Source: Acidobacteriota bacterium
GTDB lineage: Bacteria; Acidobacteriota; Terriglobia; Bryobacterales; Bryobacteraceae
Assembly (NCBI GenBank): GCA_029776225.1
Contig: JAKOTR010000053.1
Coordinates: 496,001 to 560,000, forward strand
DNA: 64,000 nt
Direction of reading: 5' to 3'
Shown: positions 53,186-63,853 of the stretch, in pieces
Layout: each line of letters opens with the position of its first letter
Position numbering within the stretch: position 1 is the stretch's first letter
Notes under the pieces: generated by a model
The model's input: the letters and a program-made list of their open reading frames with translations, nothing else
Databases searched by the model: none
What the model was told of the DNA's origin: nothing
Translations under genes and position numbers: made by a program

Positions 53186-53821
53186 CTAAACGACGATAAC
53201 GTGAATTTCACCGGGGCCGTGCACGCCGCGCACCAGGATTTGTTCGATATCGGCAGTGCGGCTCGGACCGGTGATGAACAACATGGAACTGCTGCGATCC
53301 GCCGGCAACGGGACTTCCGTTAGCAGTTCATCCAAACCGGTAAGAATCCTCCCGCGTGGAACAACCGCCACATGGACGGGAGGCAGCAGGGAAACCATCC
53401 GCGCCTCCTCCGGCGACGAGAAAAGCACCAGCGTTCCGGTGTCGGCAAGCGCGTAGTCGGCGCTTGTGATTCCGAACGCGGCGGAGGCGCAGGCTGCGCG
53501 CAGATCGCTCTCGCAGGCGAACCCGCTCCGCACCGTGGGCAGGTCCGTGATCCCGCATTCGCGCAACAACGGCGCGTTGGAAGCCACCGCCGGCTGCTCG
53601 CCGATGAGCTGGGCGACGTAGCAGCGGGCCTCCTCGAGCGATGACGCGAGCAACGTCTTGCCCGCCAGATTCTCGAGATTTTTGAAGAACCTCTCGATGC
53701 GGGCCTCGACACTCATTTCGGGAATCCGGAGCCGCGGCGGCGGCAGGGGGGCGGGAGGCTGGCCCACGCTGCGTCCGAGCGCCGCCCTGATGCGGCTAAG
53801 CAGATCGTCTTTCTTTTGCAT
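53186..53821 (-). CDS. lutC: Lactate utilisation protein LutC (LUD domain)
   Basis: The product has 211 residues. ATG 53821 overlaps the TGA of lutB (TGATG), indicating coupled translation. LUD features: ECGITDLPTVRSGFACESDL, the conserved GITSADYALADTGTLV followed by EEARMVSLLPPVHVAVVPRGRILTGLDELL, and a FITGPSRTADIEQILVRGVHGPGEIHVIVV end. LutC completes the LutABC L-lactate oxidation complex on the cytosolic side of the membrane; it has no Fe-S cysteines. Length and motifs are standard. Confidence 0.92.
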   Translation of the reverse strand: MQKKDDLLSRIRAALGRSVGQPPAPLPPPRLRIPEMSVEARIERFFKNLENLAGKTLLASSLEEARCYVAQLIGEQPAVASNAPLLRECGITDLPTVRSGFACESDLRAACASAAFGITSADYALADTGTLVLFSSPEEARMVSLLPPVHVAVVPRGRILTGLDELLTEVPLPADRSSSMLFITGPSRTADIEQILVRGVHGPGEIHVIVV

Positions 53822-55254
53822 CAGTCTTGCGCCGCCTTTCTTCGAGCGCGCCACATCTGGCGGAAGCTGCGGGCCGGCATCGGCGCCAGATCGCGCTGGC
53901 TGAACCAGGCCTTAACGGGTCCGTAATTCATCAGTCCGGGCGCGCGCCGCAGCCACGCCTCGCCGTTGCCGAACACTGCCGACCCCATGGCCCCGAGCAT
54001 TTCGTACAGCTTCGGCCGGCACATCACCCAGGCCCAAACGCGAAAACCCAACCGCTCCAGCCGGCTTTGCGGATCCCGCATCTTCGCCTTCACCACTTCC
54101 GAGCGCAGCTTGAGCAGCAGCCGGGGGATGCGGATTTTGACCGGGCAGACTTCCTCGCAGGCGCCGCACAGGCTGGAGGCAAACGGCAGCCACGGGTCGT
54201 GCGTCACGCCCAGGTACTGCGGAGTGATGATCTTGCCGATCGGCCCCGAGTACACCCACGGATAGTTGTGCCCGCCCACCTTGCGGTACACCGGGCAGTG
54301 GTTCAGGCACGCGCCGCAGCGTATGCAGTAAAGCGACTCGCGCTTGTAGCGGTCCGCCAGGAGCCGCGTGCGCCCGTTGTCCAGCAGCACAACGTAGAAT
54401 TCGTCGGGACCGTCGATTTCGTTTTCGCGCCTCGGCCCGCTGAGGAAGGACGTGTAAACCGTGAGCGGCTGGCCGGTGGCGCTGCGCCCCAGCAGCTTGA
54501 GGAACACGGCAAGGTCCTGCGCGCGCGGAATCACCTTTTCGATTCCGGCGATCGCAACGTGAATGCGCGGAAGCGTGGTGGCCATCCGGGCGTTTCCTTC
54601 ATTGGTGACCAATACGATCGCGCCGGAGTCCGCCACCAGAAAATTCGCCCCGGAAATGCCGATGCCGGCGGAGAGGAACTTTTCGCGCAGCACGGAGCGG
54701 GCGATCTTGGTCTGCCTTTCAATCTCGGTTTCGCGCTCCACACCCAGCCGCTCGGTGAACAGGTCGGCGACCTCGTAGCGGGTCTTGTGCAGCGCCGGAG
54801 CGACGATGTGATACGGCCGCTCATGCGCTAATTGGACGATGTACTCACCCAGATCCGTTTCAACCGGTTCGAGCCCGTGGCGGCCGAGCCGGTCGTTCAG
54901 CTCGATTTCCTCGCTGGTCATCGACTTCGCTTTTACGATCAGGCGGACGTTTTTCTCTTTTGCCAGCTTTGCCAGGAAATCGACCACCGCCGCGCCGTCG
55001 CGCGCCCAAATTACCTTGCCGCCCCTCGCGGCTACATTGGATGCGAACTGCTCAAGGTAATAGTCCAGGTTCTCGATCGTGTGTTTCTTGATGAGGTTGG
55101 CCTGGGTGCGCAGTTCTTGAAAATCCGGCAGGACCTCGGGGCTGACCACCGCCCTGCGGTGCGACATCAGCCGCCCCGTGGCGGTGTAGATGGCCGTCTG
55201 GAGGTGCTGATTTTCCAGCGTATTTCGGATTTGATTTTCGGGTGCGCCGGTCAT
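53821..55254 (-). CDS. lutB: Lactate utilisation iron-sulfur protein LutB
   Basis: The product has 477 residues. ATG 55254 is set by AGGTGAGG; a GTG three codons earlier, right after the lutA stop, is less likely. An N-terminal LUD-like domain (to ~290, with NFLVADSGAIVLVTNEGNARM) is followed by two [4Fe-4S] ferredoxin motifs: CIRCGACLNHCPVYR and CGACEEVCPVKI. Electrons pass from lactate through these clusters. The order lutA-lutB-lutC is that of the B. subtilis lutABC operon. A Trp/Arg-rich C-terminal tail follows. Confidence 0.95.
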   Translation of the reverse strand: MTGAPENQIRNTLENQHLQTAIYTATGRLMSHRRAVVSPEVLPDFQELRTQANLIKKHTIENLDYYLEQFASNVAARGGKVIWARDGAAVVDFLAKLAKEKNVRLIVKAKSMTSEEIELNDRLGRHGLEPVETDLGEYIVQLAHERPYHIVAPALHKTRYEVADLFTERLGVERETEIERQTKIARSVLREKFLSAGIGISGANFLVADSGAIVLVTNEGNARMATTLPRIHVAIAGIEKVIPRAQDLAVFLKLLGRSATGQPLTVYTSFLSGPRRENEIDGPDEFYVVLLDNGRTRLLADRYKRESLYCIRCGACLNHCPVYRKVGGHNYPWVYSGPIGKIITPQYLGVTHDPWLPFASSLCGACEEVCPVKIRIPRLLLKLRSEVVKAKMRDPQSRLERLGFRVWAWVMCRPKLYEMLGAMGSAVFGNGEAWLRRAPGLMNYGPVKAWFSQRDLAPMPARSFRQMWRARRKAAQD

Positions 55255-55263
55255 AAGCCTCAC

Positions 55264-55986
55264 CTATCGGTGTGCGAGCACTTCGGCCAGATGCATGGTG
55301 CCGATTGTCGATCCGGCCCGCGAGAGCGCGCCCCGGATCTGAAGCAGGCAGCTCACGTCGATTCCGACCACCAGTTCCGCTCCGGTTCGCAGGATCGAAT
55401 CGATTTTCGTTCTGGCCATGCCGCCCGAAATCTCGGGAAATTTCACGGAAAACGTGCCGCCGAAACCGCAGCACTCCTCGGCGGCGTCCATCTCACGGAG
55501 AGTCAGCCCGCGCACGCGGGAGAGCAGCCGCCTCGGACCTTCCTTGATGCCGAGTCCCCTCAAGCCGTGGCAACTGTCGTGGAAGGTGACCACGCGTTCG
55601 AGCCTCGCGCCGACGTCCTCCACCTTGGCCACTTCGAGCAGGAATTTCGAAAATTCCCAGATTCTCGGCTCGATGGCATTCGTCGCCTCCAGCCATTCCG
55701 GTTCTTTCGCGAACAGTTCCCGGTACTGGTGCGCGATCATCGAGGTGCAGGAGCCGGAAGGCACCACTATATATTCGGCGTCACGGAAGACTTTAAGGAA
55801 ATGCCGGGCGACCTTGCGGGCCTCCTCCCGGTATCCGGTATTGAAGGCGGGTTGGCCGCAGCAAGTCTGCTCTTCGGGGAAATCCACGTCGTATCCGATG
55901 CGCTCCAACACTTCGACCATCGCCATTCCCACCTTGGGGAACATCTGATCGACGATACAGGTCACAAACACCGATACTCGCGGCAT
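55264..55986 (-). CDS. lutA: Lactate utilisation protein LutA (Fe-S oxidoreductase, CCG domains)
   Basis: The product has 240 residues. Two cysteine-rich CCG domains are seen: EEQTCCGQPAFNTGYREEA and AEECCGFGGTFSVKFPEIS. They bind non-cubane Fe-S clusters, as in heterodisulfide reductase and GlcF. LutA is the first subunit of the lactate dehydrogenase complex LutABC. The start is ATG 55986 (MPRVSVFVTCIVDQMFP). A permease for lactate is not next to it. The gene leads a three- or four-gene transcript ending with a beta-barrel protein. Confidence 0.93.
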   Translation of the reverse strand: MPRVSVFVTCIVDQMFPKVGMAMVEVLERIGYDVDFPEEQTCCGQPAFNTGYREEARKVARHFLKVFRDAEYIVVPSGSCTSMIAHQYRELFAKEPEWLEATNAIEPRIWEFSKFLLEVAKVEDVGARLERVVTFHDSCHGLRGLGIKEGPRRLLSRVRGLTLREMDAAEECCGFGGTFSVKFPEISGGMARTKIDSILRTGAELVVGIDVSCLLQIRGALSRAGSTIGTMHLAEVLAHR

Positions 55987-56057
55987 GAATCCGAAATTGT
56001 ATCAGTTCCCCCGCAGCGTATGCCGGGCCCAATTGCGCCAATAACCGCCGAAGTACA

Positions 56058-56468
56058 ATGAAACCAATGACGGGGAAATTGCTGGGCATTGCGGTCGTCT
56101 TTTCTTTTTGCCTCGCTCAGACGCCAGCGGAAACCTTGCGCGGGAGCTTGCGGCAAACACAGGGCAAACCGCCTGTCATCGAAACCGGAGGGCGCGTAAT
56201 TTCACTCGCCGGCGAGCCGGAGACGATGGCGGTGCTCGGCGATCACCGGCTCGCGGGGGCGGACTTGGAGCTGCACGGCGAGTTCAAAAATCCCGCCCTG
56301 TTCGCCGTCGGTCCGTTTTACACCTCGAAATCCGTGCTGGTGCACAAAAACGGCAAAAAGTATACGATCAGCTATTGGTGCCCGGTATGCTCAATTCGCA
56401 CGTATACTCCCGGAAAGTGCATGTGCTGCCAGCAGGAAACCCAGTTGGATCTCGAAGAGCTCAAGTAG
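56058..56468 (+). CDS. Secreted small zinc-ribbon protein
   Basis: The product has 136 residues. The signal peptide (MTGKLLGIAVVFSFCLAQ) is followed by a short beta-rich domain (VISLAGEPETMAVLGDHRLAGADLEL, FAVGPFYTSKSVLVHKNGKKYTI). At the end is a four-cysteine CPVCSIRTYTPGKCMCCQQ motif typical of zinc ribbons. Zinc binding in an exported protein would be unusual, as would disulfides at CxxC spacing. Function unknown. The following mutarotase gene overlaps its end by 46 bp, so the two are coupled. Confidence 0.65.
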   Translation: MKPMTGKLLGIAVVFSFCLAQTPAETLRGSLRQTQGKPPVIETGGRVISLAGEPETMAVLGDHRLAGADLELHGEFKNPALFAVGPFYTSKSVLVHKNGKKYTISYWCPVCSIRTYTPGKCMCCQQETQLDLEELK

Positions 56469-57499
56469 CCAGGCTCGGATCGCTCCTGCTTGTTGCGGCT
56501 GTAATGTCCTTTGCGCAACCCTACTCGGCGCGGAAGGCGGTTGTCGATTCGGTCGAAGTCGTGAAACTGGCCGATTCGGCGCGCAACATCGAGGTCACCA
56601 TAGTTCCCTCGGTCGGCAACATGGCCTACGAGATGAACGTGAACGGCAAGAACGTTTTCTGGATGCCGTCGCAATCGCTGTCCGCGTTCAAGGCGAAACC
56701 ACCCCTGGCGGGCAACCCATTCCTGGGCCCCTGGGCGAACCGGATCGAAGGCGACGCCTTCTGGGCCAACGGCAAGAAATACGTGTTCAACCTCGAACTG
56801 GGCAATATACGCCGCGACCAGAATCGCAACCCGATTCACGGGTTCCTCACCTACTCCCCGCATTGGGAGGTGACCGCGCTCGAATCCAACGAACGATACG
56901 CCGCCGTCACCAGCCGGCTCGAGTTCTGGCGCTACCCCGACTATATGGCGCAGTTCCCCTTCGCCCATACGCTGGAGATGACTTACCGTCTTCAGGATGG
57001 TGCGCTGGAGGTGGCCACGCGAATCGAGAACTTCTCGAACGAGCCGATGCCCGTCGCCATCGGGTACCATCCTTATTTTCAAATTCTGGATGCGCCGCGC
57101 GACGAGTGGAAAGTGCACATCCCGGCGAGGGACCACCTGACGCTTTCGAAAGCGTTGATTCCCACCGGAGAACGCACGCCGGTCAGCTACGCCGATCAGC
57201 AGCCGCTGGCGGGAATCCAGTTCGACGATGTGTTCACGAACCTCGTGCGGGACGCAAACGGACGCGCCGAATTCTGGGTGCAGGGGGCGCGCCAGAAGAT
57301 CTCGGTTATCTACGGCCCGAAGTACACGGTCGCGGTGATCTACGCGCCGCCTCAACGCAACTTCATTTGCTTCGAGCCGATGGCGGCGATCACGAACGCG
57401 TTCAACCTGGCGCACTCCGGAGTCTACAAGGAGTTGCAGTCCATCCCGCCGCGCGGCGTCTGGCAGGAAAGCTACTGGATCAAGCCTTCGGGCTTCTAG
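56423..57499 (+). CDS. Secreted aldose 1-epimerase (mutarotase)-like protein
   Basis: The product has about 358 residues. The best start is GTG 56423 inside the previous gene, which gives an Arg-containing n-region and a hydrophobic LGSLLLVAAVMSFAQ signal; the internal ATG at 56504 would lose the signal peptide. Aldose epimerase features: IVPSVGNMAYEMNVNGKN, GNPFLGPWANRIEGDAFW (substrate Arg) and IHGFLTYSPHWEVT (first catalytic His region). Then come VAIGYHPYFQI (second catalytic His) and FICFEPMAAITNAFNL (catalytic Glu). It probably interconverts sugar anomers in the periplasm. It shares its stop with the convergent rdgB through a palindromic CTAG. Confidence 0.85.
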   Translation: MLPAGNPVGSRRAQVARLGSLLLVAAVMSFAQPYSARKAVVDSVEVVKLADSARNIEVTIVPSVGNMAYEMNVNGKNVFWMPSQSLSAFKAKPPLAGNPFLGPWANRIEGDAFWANGKKYVFNLELGNIRRDQNRNPIHGFLTYSPHWEVTALESNERYAAVTSRLEFWRYPDYMAQFPFAHTLEMTYRLQDGALEVATRIENFSNEPMPVAIGYHPYFQILDAPRDEWKVHIPARDHLTLSKALIPTGERTPVSYADQQPLAGIQFDDVFTNLVRDANGRAEFWVQGARQKISVIYGPKYTVAVIYAPPQRNFICFEPMAAITNAFNLAHSGVYKELQSIPPRGVWQESYWIKPSGF

Positions 57500-58095
57500 C
57501 CGCGGCGATCCGACAGGAACTTCAGCAAGCGGCCGAGCGCCTGGCCGCGGTGGCTCACTAACAGCTTGCGCTCGCCGCTCACCTCGCCGAAAGAGCAGCC
57601 GAAGGGCGGATAGTAGAACAGCGGGTCGTAGCCGAATCCGTTCGGGCCGCGCGGCTCCTCGAGGATTTCGCCTTCCACCACTCCATCAAAAGTGGCGAGC
57701 AGGCGCCCTTTCTCGGCCAGCGCGATGACGCAAACGAACCGCGCCGTGCGCTGCGCCACCCCGCGCATTTTTTCGAGCACCAGGCGGTTGTTGGCCTCGT
57801 CGGTTGCCCCTTTGCCCGCGAAGCGGGCCGACCGCACGCCGGGCGCGCCACCGAGGGCGTCCACTTCCAGCCCCGAATCGTCGGCGAACAGCGGCCCGGG
57901 AGCGTGTGCGCTGTAATAGATCGCTTTCTGGATGGCGTTCTCCTTGAAGGTTTCGCCGGTTTCCTCTACCGGCGGAATGGAAGCCATCCCCGGCAGCGGC
58001 TCGATCGCGATCTCGTAGCCGAGGCGCTCGGCGGCCAGGCGGAATTCTCTCAGCTTGCCGGGATTGGTGGTGGCGCAATAGACAGTCACAGTCAC
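57496..58095 (-). CDS. rdgB: XTP/dITP diphosphatase RdgB (HAM1)
   Basis: The product has 199 residues. N-terminal [13 protein letters not shown] matches the Ham1 nucleotide-binding start; [25 protein letters not shown] carries the catalytic Asp pair; [14 protein letters not shown] binds the base. It removes dITP, XTP and ITP from the nucleotide pool in the cytosol. The start overlaps the stop of rph by 4 bp, a common pairing of these genes. The stop is shared with the convergent mutarotase in CTAG. Complete. Confidence 0.96.
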   Translation of the reverse strand: MTVTVYCATTNPGKLREFRLAAERLGYEIAIEPLPGMASIPPVEETGETFKENAIQKAIYYSAHAPGPLFADDSGLEVDALGGAPGVRSARFAGKGATDEANNRLVLEKMRGVAQRTARFVCVIALAEKGRLLATFDGVVEGEILEEPRGPNGFGYDPLFYYPPFGCSFGEVSGERKLLVSHRGQALGRLLKFLSDRRG

Positions 58096-58808
58096 GATTC
58101 CAACACGCTGCGTTGAATTTCGATCAGGCCGCGGATCCCTTGACGGGCCAGGGAAAGCAGTTGCGCGAGGTGCTCGTCACCAAACGGCGTTTGCTCGGCG
58201 GTCGCCTGTACTTCCACGAACTGCCCGCCGCCGGTCATGACGACGTTCATGTCGACCTCGGCGCGCGAGTCCTCCTCGTACGCAAGATCGAGCAACGGCT
58301 GCCCGTTGACGATACCTACGCTCACCGCGCCCACGTAGTCCTTCACCGGCGTGTTGCGCAGCGTCCCGAAGGCGACCAGTTGGCGGATGGCCGCCGACAT
58401 GGCCACGAAGGCGCCGGTGATGGCAGCCGTGCGCGTGCCGCCGTCGGCCTGAAGCACATCACAGTCGAGAATGATGGTGCGTTCGCCGAGCGCGGCAAGA
58501 TCCACCACTGATCTCAGCGAACGGCCTATCAGACGCTGGATTTCCTGCGTGCGTCCGGAGGGATGCCCGCGCGTGATTTCGCGCGGCGTCCTGCTCACCG
58601 TGGCGCGCGGCAGCATGGAGTATTCAGCCGTGATCCAGCCTCTGCCGCTGCCGCGCAGGAATTGCGGCACGGTCTCCTCCACGGTGGCCGCACAGAGCAC
58701 GCGCGTATTGCCGACCTCGATCAGCGCCGAGCCCTCGGCCGTAAGCAAATATCCTGTTTGAATCCGGACCGGGCGCATCTGGTCCGCTGCTCGCCCGTCA
58801 ACTCGCAT
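58092..58808 (-). CDS. rph: Ribonuclease PH
   Basis: The product has 238 residues. Visible RNase PH signatures: [71 protein letters not shown] and [22 protein letters not shown]. The enzyme trims tRNA 3' ends by phosphorolysis as a hexamer. It is followed with overlap by rdgB; a 46-codon gene ends 5 bp before its ATG. Complete and typical. Confidence 0.97.
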   Translation of the reverse strand: MRVDGRAADQMRPVRIQTGYLLTAEGSALIEVGNTRVLCAATVEETVPQFLRGSGRGWITAEYSMLPRATVSRTPREITRGHPSGRTQEIQRLIGRSLRSVVDLAALGERTIILDCDVLQADGGTRTAAITGAFVAMSAAIRQLVAFGTLRNTPVKDYVGAVSVGIVNGQPLLDLAYEEDSRAEVDMNVVMTGGGQFVEVQATAEQTPFGDEHLAQLLSLARQGIRGLIEIQRSVLES

Positions 58809-58813
58809 GATTA

Positions 58814-58954
58814 TCAGCTCGGTTTCAATATGGAATAAAAGAGCAGCATCAACAACACCATTCCGGATATGAGGAAGATGATGCAGGGAATGGCTCCCCG
58901 CGAGCTTTGCGTGCTGCTCTTCTTCCTGGACCCGGCTGGTCTGTATTTCGCCAT
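58814..58954 (-). CDS. Small single-span membrane protein preceding rph
   Basis: A 46-codon frame: an AAGG-ATATG start at 58954 and TGA at 58814-58816. The N-terminus is basic ([20 protein letters not shown]), followed by one strong transmembrane segment, then KPS at the C-terminus. The positive-inside rule places the N-terminus in the cytosol. Its stop is 5 bp before the rph start, so it probably leads the rph-rdgB operon. Many small proteins of this layout occur in Acidobacteria, but I recognise no named family. The ribosome-binding site and the clean membrane pattern support it as real. Confidence 0.65.
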   Translation of the reverse strand: MAKYRPAGSRKKSSTQSSRGAIPCIIFLISGMVLLMLLFYSILKPS

Positions 58955-59045
58955 ATCCTTAACAACTATCTCCGAGGAGAGGCCCCTTCCGCAAACGGGC
59001 CGTGAGCTGTAACTGCCGCGATGGCAAGCTCAAAGCGCGGCCATC

Positions 59046-60911
59046 TCACAGCCGCACCGTCCGGAGCGCCACCGCGGCGGCGCGGAAAAACCCGCCGAGC
59101 GATTCGAGCGCCGGCTCTTCCAGATTCTTCAGCGTAATGGCGACCGCCGGCCGGTTCCGTTCGGCGAGCGCAATACGCGCCGCAAGGAACTGCGCGACGT
59201 GATGGTCGGCCGAGTACCGCGCCGCGGGCAGATGCTCCTGCGCCTCGGAGATCACCAGAGTGCAAAGGCATTTTCCGTGGCTGCCCGCCGGCGGGCCTTC
59301 GCAGACATCCGCCGGCATCTTCAAACGCGCGCCAAAGAGGTCTTCGGCGGCCCGCTGAAGGATTCTGCGAACCTTGGCGCCGCGCCGCGAATAGCGGGAA
59401 TCGCCGAAGAAGGCGAACTCGCCGTATTGCAGGCCGCCCCTTTGCGCAAGGTCTTTGATTATAGCCGCATAGATCTGCGGCGCGCTGAGGCAGCCGTCCC
59501 GGCCAACCGGGCAGAGGCGGCCGTAGTGCAGCGCGAGCCAGTCGGAAAAAACGGCCCGGCACGGCGACCGCATCAGCGATTCCCAGGCGGAGGTTTTCTG
59601 AATGCCGCCCCGCTCTCCGGCCTCGGCGTAAATGCGGCCGGCCAGACTGCGGTATGGCTCTGTCTTCCGGCAGGAGAGAGCCGTTTCGCGAAGGTAAGAG
59701 AGCGCGAAGACAGTCCAGTGTACGAATTGCATGAAGGCGGAAAGCTGCGCGCCTCGCGGGAACGTCACTGAGGCGACGGGATAGCCAGAGCGCCGCAGCA
59801 GCGCGGTCTTGCGCGTGTGCACGCCTCCCGCGCCTTTCAGTTGCACCGCCAGGAACGCCCGGTCCTGCTGCGCGTCCTTGGGCGAGCGGTAGTTGGCGAG
59901 CCTGCACCGGTCGTCGATGACAACCTTGAGGCCGGCGTCTTCACACCCGCCCAGACGGTCCTCGATTTCCCGCTTGGTCCAGCGTCCGGCGCCGCTCCAC
60001 GGCCCGGGAAGCAGAAGGGTAAGCTTGTCGCGGCCCGCCTCGCTTTGGGCGTGGATGAAAGAGGCCAACCGCCACGCCGTGTGAATTTGCGCGTCGGTCA
60101 ACACGGCCCCGGCAATCCAGGATTTGAGGTCGATTTTGCCCAAGGCCAGCGGCAGCAGACTGCCCAGTGTCAGCGGCCCGCCGTGGCGGCACGACGCCGC
60201 GTCGGCGCCGGCGGCAGCCGGAGAGCGCACCTTGTAGCCGCGTTCACGACCGAAATTCTCCAGTTGCGATTCGGGCAGCGCGATCAAGAGAAAATTCGCG
60301 CTGCTGTCGATGCCGTGCCTCTCGTACAGCGCCGCCATTCTCTCGAGATTGATCATGGCCTCGGGGCTGATTGTCTCGAGCGCGATGCCCACCACTGCCA
60401 TGCTCCGCAACACGGAGGGCAATGCAAGGCCATGGCGCTTTTCGATGTCCTCCAGAATGGCGCCCAGCTTTGCCGGATCGGTGGAATCGAGCACGTAATG
60501 CCGCGGCCCGCGCCTGAGCAACCCCGCCGCTTGATACAAATGCTTGTCCTCGACTGCGCGTCCCGATCCGGCCCACACGACAAAACGCAGCGGGACCTTG
60601 TGGGCCGCGCGGATTACTTGATGCAGCCGCTCCGCTTCCCCGGCTGTTTCCGCAAGCAAGCGAGCGTGCTGCGAGGTGCGCCAGCCCAGGCTGAGAGGAC
60701 CGTAACTGTTGTGAACAATGCAACCCGCGCCGTCGAGTTCCATTCCGAGCGAGACAAGCTGGGAATCGCAGTCTGCAGGCCGTGCCGCGCCATCGCCCAT
60801 CAGCGCAAGATCGAGCGAGCGTAAACGCTCGAGCACGCGTTCGTTCCGCAAACGCTCGAAGCAGGTTTCCGACAAGCCGGAGGGAACATCGTTGTACAGC
60901 GAAAGAAGCAC
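59046..60911 (-). CDS. Phosphoglucose-isomerase-like protein, probably catalytically degenerate
   Basis: The product has 621 residues. Its order follows the Pgi part of Tal-Pgi fusions: a first SIS-like domain with FVVWAGSG (about residue 110) and HYVLDSTDP (140-146), an ALETISPEAM segment where SGTTxET is expected, then FLLIALPESQLENFGRERGY in place of the ITDPGS-type strand. LTLGSLLPLALGKIDLKSW and DKLTLLLPG follow, and near the end an RWEIA-like WTVFALSYL. Key Pgi residues are missing: no SGT loop, no EQLxAESTGK helix (KREIEDRLGG instead), no NPFDQPNV. It may be an inactive regulatory relative or have a new reaction. It stands alone between a small gene and a MoxR gene. Confidence 0.6.
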   Translation of the reverse strand: MLLSLYNDVPSGLSETCFERLRNERVLERLRSLDLALMGDGAARPADCDSQLVSLGMELDGAGCIVHNSYGPLSLGWRTSQHARLLAETAGEAERLHQVIRAAHKVPLRFVVWAGSGRAVEDKHLYQAAGLLRRGPRHYVLDSTDPAKLGAILEDIEKRHGLALPSVLRSMAVVGIALETISPEAMINLERMAALYERHGIDSSANFLLIALPESQLENFGRERGYKVRSPAAAGADAASCRHGGPLTLGSLLPLALGKIDLKSWIAGAVLTDAQIHTAWRLASFIHAQSEAGRDKLTLLLPGPWSGAGRWTKREIEDRLGGCEDAGLKVVIDDRCRLANYRSPKDAQQDRAFLAVQLKGAGGVHTRKTALLRRSGYPVASVTFPRGAQLSAFMQFVHWTVFALSYLRETALSCRKTEPYRSLAGRIYAEAGERGGIQKTSAWESLMRSPCRAVFSDWLALHYGRLCPVGRDGCLSAPQIYAAIIKDLAQRGGLQYGEFAFFGDSRYSRRGAKVRRILQRAAEDLFGARLKMPADVCEGPPAGSHGKCLCTLVISEAQEHLPAARYSADHHVAQFLAARIALAERNRPAVAITLKNLEEPALESLGGFFRAAAVALRTVRL

Positions 60912-61057
60912 TTACTCGTTGTAGCACAGCAGAAACGAAAAAGGCCGCGCGGAGATGGGTTGCTGTTCTTCTATCCGCTCCATTCTGCAATGATTTATAA
61001 GGCAATTCTCACTTGGTGCTCCGAATTCCTTGAATCCGGCGGCCTCCGCGGAACGTC

Positions 61058-61066
61058 TGCTAGAAT
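61058..61066 (+). promoter_or_regulatory. Extended -10 promoter of the MoxR gene
   Basis: TGC-TAGAAT is an extended -10 element; transcription would start near 61073, 20 bp before ATG 61093. The nearest TTGAAT (61030) is 25 bp away, too far for a -35. This argues for the start at 61093 and against a TTG start at 61030. Confidence 0.45.
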
Positions 61067-61092
61067 TGAAGGCAGACCTGGGATGCAATACG

Positions 61093-62592
<1,500 letters not shown>

Positions 62593-62607
62593 AGCTTTGG
62601 AGGTTTT

Positions 62608-63846
62608 GTGCGCTGGATTAAGTACTCCCGCTATACCGGGCAGGACTTCGGCCTCGAAGCGGAAGACCTGCTGCAAGCGCTCGCGGACTTTTTCCTCGAA
62701 AGCGGTTTTCAGTCCCGCTATACGCAATTTCGGGAAATGAACGAGCACACGCTGGAGGATCTGAAGAAAGCGCTCCAGCGCGCGCTCGAAGAGGGACAGC
62801 TTTTCGACAGCGAACGGGCCGAGCAGATGGCCCAGCAGCTCCAGAAGATGTCCCCCGAGCAGCTCGACCAGTTGCTCGACCGGCTGGTGGACAAACTCGC
62901 CGAGGAGGGCTATCTCAACCTCGAAGAGGAGGCCCAGCCGGCCCACGGCTCGCAGCCCGGCATCGGCTCCGACGAGCGCAGAATCAAGGTGGAGATCACC
63001 GACAAATCGATTGATTTCCTCGGTTTCAAGACGCTCAAAGACCTGCTGGCCTCGCTCGGCAAATCCAGCTTCGGCGCCCACGACACGCGCGATCTTGCCA
63101 CCGGCGTCGAAGCCAGCGGCGCATCGAAGCCGTACGAGTTCGGCGATACCCTGAATCTCGATATCAGCGAGACGCTGTTCTCAGCCGTGCGCCGCAACGG
63201 CCTGAAGGTCCCCATCGACCTCGACTATCCCGATCTCCACGTGCACCAGTCCGAATATCAGAGCTCCTGCGCCACCGTGCTGATGCTCGATTGCAGCCAC
63301 AGCATGATCCTGTACGGCGAAGACCGCTTTACGCCCGCCAAGAAGGTGGCGCTCGCTCTCGCCCATCTCATCCGCACACAGTATCCGGGCGACAGCTTGC
63401 GCTGCGTTCTGTTCCACGATTCGGCCGAGGAACTCCGCTTAGCGGACCTCGCCCGCGTTCAGGTGGGCCCGTACTACACCAATACCCGCGACGGGCTTCT
63501 GCTCGCGCAGCGGCTGCTGGCGCAGGAAAAGAAGGACATGAAGCAGATCATCATGATCACCGACGGCAAACCGTCCGCGCTCACGCTCGAGGACGGGCGC
63601 ATGTACCGCAACGCCTTCGGCCTGGATCCTCTGGTGATCAGCCGCACGCTGGAGGAAGTCAGCCGCTGCAAGCGCCAGGGAATCCTGATCAACACCTTCA
63701 TGCTGGCAAGCGACTACGGCCTTGTCAACTTTGTCCAGAAAGTGACCGAGCTCTGCCGCGGGAAGGCTTATTTCACGACCCCCTATACGCTTGGCCAGTA
63801 CTTGCTGATGGATTACATGAACCGCAAGACGCGGACCATCCACTAA
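62608..63846 (+). CDS. VWA-domain protein, partner of the MoxR ATPase
   Basis: The product has 412 residues. GTG 62608 has a GGAGG site five bases before. The N-terminal half is helical, Glu/Gln/Leu-rich (coiled-coil likely, about 45-110). From about residue 225 a von Willebrand A domain: [14 protein letters not shown] is the metal-ion-dependent adhesion site (D-x-S-x-S), with [13 protein letters not shown] later. No signal peptide, so it is cytosolic. The MoxR-VWA pair is a common chaperone module for inserting metals or assembling large enzymes; the target enzyme is not in this window. Clean stop at 63846. Confidence 0.85.
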   Translation: MRWIKYSRYTGQDFGLEAEDLLQALADFFLESGFQSRYTQFREMNEHTLEDLKKALQRALEEGQLFDSERAEQMAQQLQKMSPEQLDQLLDRLVDKLAEEGYLNLEEEAQPAHGSQPGIGSDERRIKVEITDKSIDFLGFKTLKDLLASLGKSSFGAHDTRDLATGVEASGASKPYEFGDTLNLDISETLFSAVRRNGLKVPIDLDYPDLHVHQSEYQSSCATVLMLDCSHSMILYGEDRFTPAKKVALALAHLIRTQYPGDSLRCVLFHDSAEELRLADLARVQVGPYYTNTRDGLLLAQRLLAQEKKDMKQIIMITDGKPSALTLEDGRMYRNAFGLDPLVISRTLEEVSRCKRQGILINTFMLASDYGLVNFVQKVTELCRGKAYFTTPYTLGQYLLMDYMNRKTRTIH

Positions 63847-63853
63847 GGGGCGT

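Noticed and set aside
61030-61092. TTG start for the MoxR gene at 61030
   Set aside because: An extended -10 element at 61058-61066 places the transcript start after this codon, and the added residues look noncoding.
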